Positions 58,300 to 64,000 of a DNA stretch of 64,000 nt are shown here, one piece after another. This stretch comes from Pseudomonas poae (GTDB taxonomy: Bacteria; Pseudomonadota; Gammaproteobacteria; Pseudomonadales; Pseudomonadaceae). Positions within the stretch are counted from its first letter, which is position 1; the number at the start of each line of letters is the position of its first letter. The notes under the pieces are model-generated. The model saw nothing but the letters and a program-made list of their open reading frames with translations, made no database searches and was not told where the DNA came from. Made by a program: the position numbers and the translations under genes. The DNA lies in contig CP034537.1 in NCBI GenBank assembly GCA_004000515.1, positions 3,672,001 through 3,736,000 of the forward strand. The letters run 5' to 3'.

Positions 58300-60665
58300 T
58301 CAAAACGTCTGCCCCATAGAGAACTGAAACACCTGCTTATCTGCGTTCTCAGGCGTTTTGATCGGGTACGCCAGGTTCACGCTCAATGGTCCCAACGGGC
58401 TGTACCACGTCACCCCCACCCCCACCGAACTGGCCATCTGGCTCAGGTCCACGCTGCCGCAACCTTGCGTGGAGCTGAGGTAGCACTTGTCCGAATACAC
58501 CGTGCCCACGTCCCAGAACAGCGAAGTGCGCACCGACTTGTTGTCCTTGATGAACGGCACCGGAAACAGGTACTCCGCGCCGCCGGTGATCAGGATATTG
58601 CCGCCCAGCGCATCGGTGTCCCGGTCTGAGTAGTACGCTTGGCCAGCACTCGCATAGGCGCCGGTGGCCGGGGTGCTGCGCGGCCCGAGCGTGCCGCTTT
58701 CAAAGCCGCGTACCGATCCCTCGCCACCCGCAGTGTAGTTTTCGTAAAAGGCAGACCGTCCGTCGAGCCATAGCTGTTGCCGTAGCCGAGCTTGGTATGA
58801 AAGCGCAGCGTGGTGGAGTTGGTGACGGGAATGTAGGCCTGCCCCGTATAGTCGATCTTGTAGAAACTCAGGTCGCTACCCGGCACAGTTGTCGTCAAGT
58901 TGAGGTTCTGCGAGTAACCACGGGTGGGCAGCACGCCCTTGTTCAGCGTGGACTCCGACCAGCCCAGGTTGGCCTTGAAGTTGGTGAACTCCTTGCCTTC
59001 ACGTTCGACAAAATCGTAGATCTCATCCGCGCTGTAGGTGCCTGGCTCGATGCTGTCGTGCTGCACCGTCAGGCCGAAGCTCAGGCGCGAGGTTTCGTTG
59101 ATCGGGTAACCGAGGGTGGCGCCAAGGCCATAGCTGTTGATCGAGTAATACGACACCCCGTCGTCGTAGTACTTGTTGTAATCGGTGTTGCTGTAGAACG
59201 CGTTGTACCCAAGGCTCACGCCGTCGGCGGTGAAGTAGGGGTTGGTAAAACCGATGTTGTACTTGCTCTGGTACGACGAACGCGTCAGCCCCAGGCTGGC
59301 GTAGTTGCCGGTGCCGAGGAAGTTGTTCTGTGTGATCGAGCCACCGAGGATCAAGCCCGCGCTCTGGGCGAAACCGACACTGGCGGTGATCGAGCCGGAG
59401 GCTTGTTCCTCCACGGCGTAGTTCACATCCAGCTGATCATCCACACCTGCGACCGCCGGGGTTTCGACATTCACCTCCTTGAAATAGCCCAGGCGCTCAA
59501 GGCGCACCTTGGATTGGTCGATCAGGTAGGTCGACGCCCAGCCACCTTCCATCTGGCGCATTTCGCGGCGTAGCACCTTGTCGTCAGTCTTGGTATTGCC
59601 ACGGAAATTGATCCGGTCGACATACGCCCGCTTGCCGGGGTCGACTGAGAACGTGACGTCGACAGTGTGGTCTTCATCGTGCGCCTGGGGCACGCCGTTG
59701 ACGTTGGCGAAGGTGTAGCCTTCGTTGCCCAGTCGGCGGGTGATCAGCTCCGAGGTGGTGGTCATCAGCTTGCGCGAAAACACCTGGCCCTTCTGCACTA
59801 GCAACAACGACTGAACCTGGTCTTGCGGGACTTTCAGCTCGCCGCTGAGCTTCACATCGCGCACCGTGTATTTCTGGCCTTCCTGGATATTCACGGTGAT
59901 GTAGACGTGCTTTTTATCAGGGGTCATGGAGACCTGGGTCGAGGCGATATCCATATTGATATAGCCACGGTCCAGGTAGTAGGAGCGCAGCCGTTCCAGG
60001 TCGCCGGTGAGTTTTTCCCGTGCGTATTTGTCGTCGTTCTTGAAAAACGACAGCCAGTTGCTGGTCTTGAGGGTGAACTGGTCAAGCAGCACATCGTCGG
60101 GGAATACCGTATTGCCCACCACGTTGATGTGTTGGATCGCCGCCACTTCGCCTTCGTTGATCTTGATCTTCACGCCCACCCGGTTGCGTGGCTGGGCCAC
60201 CACTTCGGTGTCGACCGAGGCCGAATAACGCCCCTGGGCCACGTACTGGCGCTGCAACTCGTTGCGCACACCTTCCAGGGTCGCGCGCTGGAAAATCTCG
60301 CCTTCGGCCAGGCCAGACTGCTTCATGCCTTTCATCAAATCGTCGGTGGAGATCGCCTTGTTGCCCTCGAACTCGATACTGGCAACCGAAGGACGCTCGA
60401 CTACATTGATAATCAGCACATCGCCTTCGCGGCTCAGGTGGATGTCCTGGAAATAGCCGGTCTTGAATAACGCACGGGTGGAGTCCACCAAACGCCGGTC
60501 ATCCGCCTCGTCGCCAACATTGAGCGGCAGAGCGCCAAACACGCTGCCTGCCGACACCCGTTGCAGGCCGTTGATTCGGATATCCGAGATTTTGAAACCT
60601 TGGGCGAGTACCACAGAGGCATTGAGCAGCAGCGCAACCGAGCAGAGCAGGCGCGAAAAATTCAT
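58300..60665 (-). CDS. BamA paralogue (Omp85, five POTRA domains), one frameshift
   Basis: ~788 residues. Signal peptide (MNFSRLLCSVALLLNASVVL, then AQ|GF), then five POTRA domains, beginning FKISDIRINGLQRVSAGSVF, VASIEFEGNKAISTDDLMKG, AIQHINVVGNTVFPDDVLLD, YTVRDVKLSGELKVPQDQVQ and YVDRINFRGNTKTDDKVLRR. A 16-strand barrel follows with the lid-loop motif GEGSVRGFESGTLGPRS and terminal VFQFSMGQTF. A T missing near 58740 breaks DGLPF-YENYTAGG. The start is ATG 60665. Pseudomonas normally has bamA between rseP and skp/lpxD; this copy stands alone, so it is a second Omp85 insertase. Confidence 0.87.
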
Positions 60666-60840
60666 CAAGATCTTTTCCAGAACACATCGACAAGCAGCGC
60701 CGGCGCGGCCGGACTGGTGAACATCCAGCTTAAGAGCGCCAGGCGTTTGGTGCGGTTAACCGAATGTCAAGTTAGGTAAAGGTTGGCCAGAAACCCTCAC
60801 GCAAGGCTGATAATGCGCAGCCCCCACTGACGAGCCCGCG

Positions 60841-61523
60841 ATGATCTGCGTACTGTTGGTCGACGACGACCAGGAACTGACAGCCATGCTGAGCCAATAC
60901 CTGGCCAGCGAAGGCTTTGCGGCGACCGCTGTGCACACCGGCGAGGAGGGCGAGGTCGAGGCGCTGTCGGGGCGCTACAGCATCGTGGTGCTGGACGTCA
61001 TGCTGCCCAAACGCTCGGGTATCGAGGTGCTGCGGCGCATCCGTGCGGTCAGCCAGGTGCCGGTGGTGTTGCTCACCGCCCGTGGCGATAACATCGACCG
61101 CATCACCGGGCTTGAGCTCGGCGCCGATGACTACGTGCCCAAGCCCAGCTCCCCAGGCGAGCTGGTCGCACGCCTGCGCGCGATCATGCGCAGGGTACAG
61201 CCGGTGGGCCAGCCGACCACGGAAGTGATCAGGACCGGTGCACTGGTGCTCTGGCCCGGCAAACGCCAGGCCCTGTGGCACGGCGTCGAGTTGGGGGTGA
61301 CCAGCACCGAATTCAGCCTGCTCGAAGAACTGGCCCGCAGCGCCGGCCAGGTGGTGAGCAAAAGGACCTGTCGCTCAACGCCCTCGGTTGCCCGCTGACC
61401 CGCTATGACCGGCGCATCGACGTGCATATCAGCAGCATCCGGCAAAAGCTCGGGCCGCGACCGGACGCCAAGGCCTGGATCCAGAGCGTGCGCGGCCTCG
61501 GTTACTTGTTGATTGCCGAATGA
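60841..61523 (+). CDS. OmpR-family response regulator (CpxR-like), one frameshift
   Basis: MICVLLVDDDQELTAMLSQY (acidic pocket), phospho-Asp in IVVLDVMLPKRSGIEVLRRI, Lys in DYVPKPSSPGELVARLRAIM. The winged helix carries TSTEFSLLEELARSAGQVVS, RYDRRIDVHISSIRQKLGPR and SVRGLGYLLIAE. One A is missing in AGCAAAAGG at ~61361-61364 (expected VVSKKDLSLNALG). The RYDRRIDVHISSIRQKL element is typical of CpxR. It is divergent from the BamA paralogue across 175 bp, and overlaps the kinase start by 4 bp. Confidence 0.88.
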
Positions 61524-62803
61524 CCAAGCCCAGCTTGTTGTTCTGGAAACTGTTCCTGGCGTTCTGGCTGGCCACGACGTTGACGTTCCTGGTGGGGATT
61601 GGCGTTCTGGAGTTGGGTCGTTTCCGCCCAAACGACCCCCATGTGGAAGCCATCCTGTCGGCTGAGGAGAAGTTACTGCAGCAATTCGGTGTCGAGGCGG
61701 CTGGCGAGCTCCTTACGGTGTGGGAGCGCCCGTCCGACGAGGGCATCGGCGTTTATGACAGTGCAGGCCAACTGCTGGTTGGGGCACCGGTTACCCACGT
61801 GGCCCATGAACGATCAGTCATCAGCAAGGAAGGCCTGGTGCTGTCGATTCGTTCCACCCATGCACCTGGCAAGGACCCCGGTCGGCCCTGGCACGAGATC
61901 CCGCTGATCATTGGTACGGTGATGAGTGCGCTATTCAGTGGTTACATGGCCTATTACCTGGCGTGGCCGCTGGCTCACCTGCGCCGTGCAATGAGCGATG
62001 CTGCCCAAGGGCGCTTCGAAACCCGAGTCAAGCCCGCCATGGGCAAGCGTCGCGATGAAATCGTCGACTTGGCCGAAGATTGCGACCGTATGGCCAACCA
62101 ATTGAAGGTGTTGGTGAGTGCCCAGCAACAATTGTTGCATGACATTTCTCATGAGCTGCGCTCCCCGCTGACGCGCATTCAGGCGGCCATCGGTTTGTTT
62201 CGCCAGGATTGCACAAGGGTGGAAATGCTCGAACGCATTGAGCGCGAATCCGAGCGTATGGACACGCTGATTGAGGCGTTACTGACCCTGGCACGTCTTC
62301 AGGGCCGGCCCGAAAGCATCGAGCGCGAGTCTCTGGATATCGTCGAATTGCTAAGAATGATTGTCGAGGATGCGCAGTTCGAAGCCGCGATCAAAGGCTG
62401 TCGCGTCGAGCTGCAAGCCTGCCCGCCGTTTATTGCCTGTGTCAGCGGCGAGTTGCTGTATCGCTGTTTCGAAAACGTGATCCGCAACGCTGTTCGTTAT
62501 ACCCGCCAGGACTCCACGGTGCGGGTATCGGCCCAGACCAGCGCCGAAGGCAACCGCTTGAACGTGCGCATCACCGACCAAGGCCCAGGCGTCGCAAACG
62601 ACCGCCTGCAAAGCATCTTTCACCCCTTCGAACGCGGCGTGGGCGATGCCAGCGTAGGCTTTGGCCTGGGCCTGGCCATCGCGGCCAGGGCCGTGCAAAT
62701 GCACGGCGGCAGCATCGTCGCACGCAACGAGGTGGACGGTGGTCTGACGGTTGAGATCAACCTGCACAGCGCGCGATCTTTACACGACATTACATTGGCT
62801 TGA
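61520..62803 (+). CDS. Sensor histidine kinase (CpxA-like)
   Basis: 427 residues, intact. TM1 FWKLFLAFWLATTLTFLVGI, a short periplasmic domain (~110 residues, smaller than in E. coli CpxA), TM2 LIIGTVMSALFSGYMAYYLA, HAMP, H-box LLHDISHELRSPLTRIQAAI, N-box CFENVIRNAVRYT, G1 DQGPGVANDRL and G2 SVGFGLGLAIAARAVQMHGG. The layout matches envelope-stress kinases. With the neighbouring BamA paralogue it may sense outer-membrane assembly state; that link is inferred from position only. Confidence 0.9.
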   Translation: MTKPSLLFWKLFLAFWLATTLTFLVGIGVLELGRFRPNDPHVEAILSAEEKLLQQFGVEAAGELLTVWERPSDEGIGVYDSAGQLLVGAPVTHVAHERSVISKEGLVLSIRSTHAPGKDPGRPWHEIPLIIGTVMSALFSGYMAYYLAWPLAHLRRAMSDAAQGRFETRVKPAMGKRRDEIVDLAEDCDRMANQLKVLVSAQQQLLHDISHELRSPLTRIQAAIGLFRQDCTRVEMLERIERESERMDTLIEALLTLARLQGRPESIERESLDIVELLRMIVEDAQFEAAIKGCRVELQACPPFIACVSGELLYRCFENVIRNAVRYTRQDSTVRVSAQTSAEGNRLNVRITDQGPGVANDRLQSIFHPFERGVGDASVGFGLGLAIAARAVQMHGGSIVARNEVDGGLTVEINLHSARSLHDITLA

Positions 62804-62854
62804 CCGCCCTGTACGTCACGCCTGATTAGACTTGCCATCACTGATTGAGTGGAG

Positions 62855-63309
62855 ATGGCGATGTTTCAGGTGCATAAAAGGGCTTCGTGTCCGGCAGGAA
62901 AATGGTCGACGGCCTGGTCCCCTACGACTTCTTTTGCGAAGACAGCCCGGCGATCAACCTCTTCGTCTTTACCGGTGCAGCCACGCCGGATGCGACCGTC
63001 GAGGAACAGACCCTGTGGGGCTTCACCCGCCTTGAGCGTTTCGAAGCGATGACCAGCGCCCTGGTCACCCACAAGAAGCATGCCGGTTGGTTCCAGAGCG
63101 TCAGCGTCCTCACCGGGCCGAATCAGAACGGCACGCAAAGCGTGAAATTCCAGCGTGTGCTCAAGATCATCAAACACGCCAGCGCTACGCGCAAAGTCGA
63201 CTACGAGATTCTGACCGACGAAGGCGACACCTACTTCACCCGACAATCCGTCGCCCCCGACAGCGCTCAAACCATCATCTATTCAGCAGAACCTGCGGTT
63301 GCCATGTAA
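62855..63309 (+). CDS. Conserved hypothetical protein, one frameshift
   Basis: From ATG 62855, MAMFQVHKKGFVSGRKMVDG once a missing A at ~62876-62879 is restored; as written the first codons are out of frame with the rest. It continues LVPYDFFCEDSPAINLFVFT, GFTRLERFEAMTSALVTHKK, HAGWFQSVSVLTGPNQNGTQ and a strand-rich C-terminus. It is ~150 residues with no signal peptide. I do not recognise the family. Its 3' end overlaps the convergent amidohydrolase gene by 31 bp. Confidence 0.65.
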
Positions 63310-64000
63310 CTCAAGGTCATGCGGCTCAACGCACGAATGCCTACGGCCAGGCTCGGGTCATCCACCTGGAAACCCGGCGAGTGCGTCGGCCAGACGGTCT
63401 TGCCTTCCAGCGCGGGCGGCGTCACGCCCATGCGCATGAACATCCCCGGCACCTGGCGCGCGTACTCGGCGAAATCATCGGCGCCGTAGGTGCCGTTGTC
63501 GATGCGCACCGGGGTGGTCGACACCTGTTGCAGCACCGGTAGCAACTGGTCTACCAGCGCCGTGTTGTTGTAGCCGGCGCGGTAGTTTCCGGGCAGGTAT
63601 TCGACCTTGGCCGACGCCCCCGAGGCTTCGGCGATTTTCTCGGCGGTGCGGGTCATGCGTTGAAGGACGTCCTCGCGCTGTTCATCGCTGACCGTGCGAA
63701 TCGAACCTTCCAGGCGCACCTCGGCGGGGATGATGTTATGACGGTCACCGGCTTCGATGCGGCCCACGGAAATCACCGGCGCCGGTAACAGGCTGAGGTT
63801 CGACTGGCGGCTGGGAATGGTCTGCCACGCCAGGATCACCTGGGCCGCCACCGGCACCGGGTCGATGCCGGTCCACGGGAACGCGGCGTGGGTCTGGCGA
63901 CCGATGATGTGCGCGACAAAGGTATCCGCCGCCGCCGTGGTGCGTTGCCGACTGAGGGTGAACGTGCCCGCTGTCCCCGCTGTTACGTGAATGCCAAAGA
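63279..64000 (-). CDS. M20-family amidohydrolase, C-terminal part (cut by right edge)
   Basis: About 240 residues of the C-terminal side. Visible are the dimerisation domain with FVAHIIGRQTHAAFPWTGID, VISVGRIEAGDRHNIIPAEV, LEGSIRTVSDEQREDVLQRM, YGADDFAEYARQVPGMFMRM and metal-site His in WPTHSPGFQVDD. This pattern belongs to M20 aminoacylase/amidohydrolase enzymes (hippurate or N-acyl-amino-acid type), which hydrolyse N-acyl amino acids. The N-terminal metal ligands lie beyond the window, so activity cannot be judged. Confidence 0.85.
   Translation of the reverse strand, partial: FGIHVTAGTAGTFTLSRQRTTAAADTFVAHIIGRQTHAAFPWTGIDPVPVAAQVILAWQTIPSRQSNLSLLPAPVISVGRIEAGDRHNIIPAEVRLEGSIRTVSDEQREDVLQRMTRTAEKIAEASGASAKVEYLPGNYRAGYNNTALVDQLLPVLQQVSTTPVRIDNGTYGADDFAEYARQVPGMFMRMGVTPPALEGKTVWPTHSPGFQVDDPSLAVGIRALSRMTLSYMATAGSAE

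Overview
The window is a chromosomal segment of a Pseudomonas, most likely of the P. fluorescens group. The evidence is gene content and order: fimV-truA-trpF-accD-folC-dedD-cvpA-purF-metZ, thrS-infC-rpmI-rplT-pheST-ihfA-merR-like-tRNA-Pro, and a csrA paralogue whose protein matches RsmE. High GC, REP-type inverted repeats and Pseudomonas-type small proteins agree with this. No plasmid, intact prophage or CRISPR is visible.

Layout. 0-9.6 kb: core metabolism (pseudouridylation, tryptophan, fatty acid, folate, purine and methionine synthesis). 9.7-15.7 kb: a tRNA cluster (Val-TAC, two Asp-GTC, then Val-GAC). An integrated element has decayed next to tRNA-Val(GAC): an intact IS3-family insertion sequence with a 3-bp target duplication, an integrase tail, a phage tail-tip J remnant and a few small genes. 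15.7-28.4 kb: an accessory mix with a DHA2 efflux pump, a DUF969/DUF979 transporter, a CusRS-like two-component system with a DUF2790 protein, hydrolases, rsmE, periplasmic endonuclease I and a periplasmic asparaginase. 28.8-35.9 kb: a complete ribose operon rbsBACRKD plus an exported nucleoside hydrolase, with a promoter and a palindromic RbsR operator in front. 36-38 kb: small conserved proteins and a cold-shock protein. 38.3-45.8 kb: the translation operon ending in tRNA-Pro(GGG), beside a second integrase tail. 46.1-50.4 kb: a large autotransporter built from Ig-like modules. 50.8-51.1 kb: a rearrangement scar made of two gene tails. 51.4-57.3 kb: a tight six-gene cluster (APC permease, ureohydrolase, polysaccharide deacetylase-fold enzyme, epimerase, short-chain dehydrogenase, LysR) that looks like a catabolic operon of unknown substrate. 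57.3-62.8 kb: an uncharacterised protein, a stand-alone BamA paralogue, and a divergent CpxRA-like two-component system. The right edge cuts an M20 amidohydrolase.

Data quality shapes the whole annotation. About 35 single-base (rarely two-base) length changes, nearly all in short homopolymers, interrupt more than 25 genes. Essential genes are hit too (accD, thrS, infC, rplT, pheS, pheT). I read these as sequencing or assembly errors, not pseudogenes, and give full-length coordinates across each shift. Real decay (stop codons, truncation) is seen only in the two integrase tails, the J remnant and the scar at 50.8-51.1 kb.
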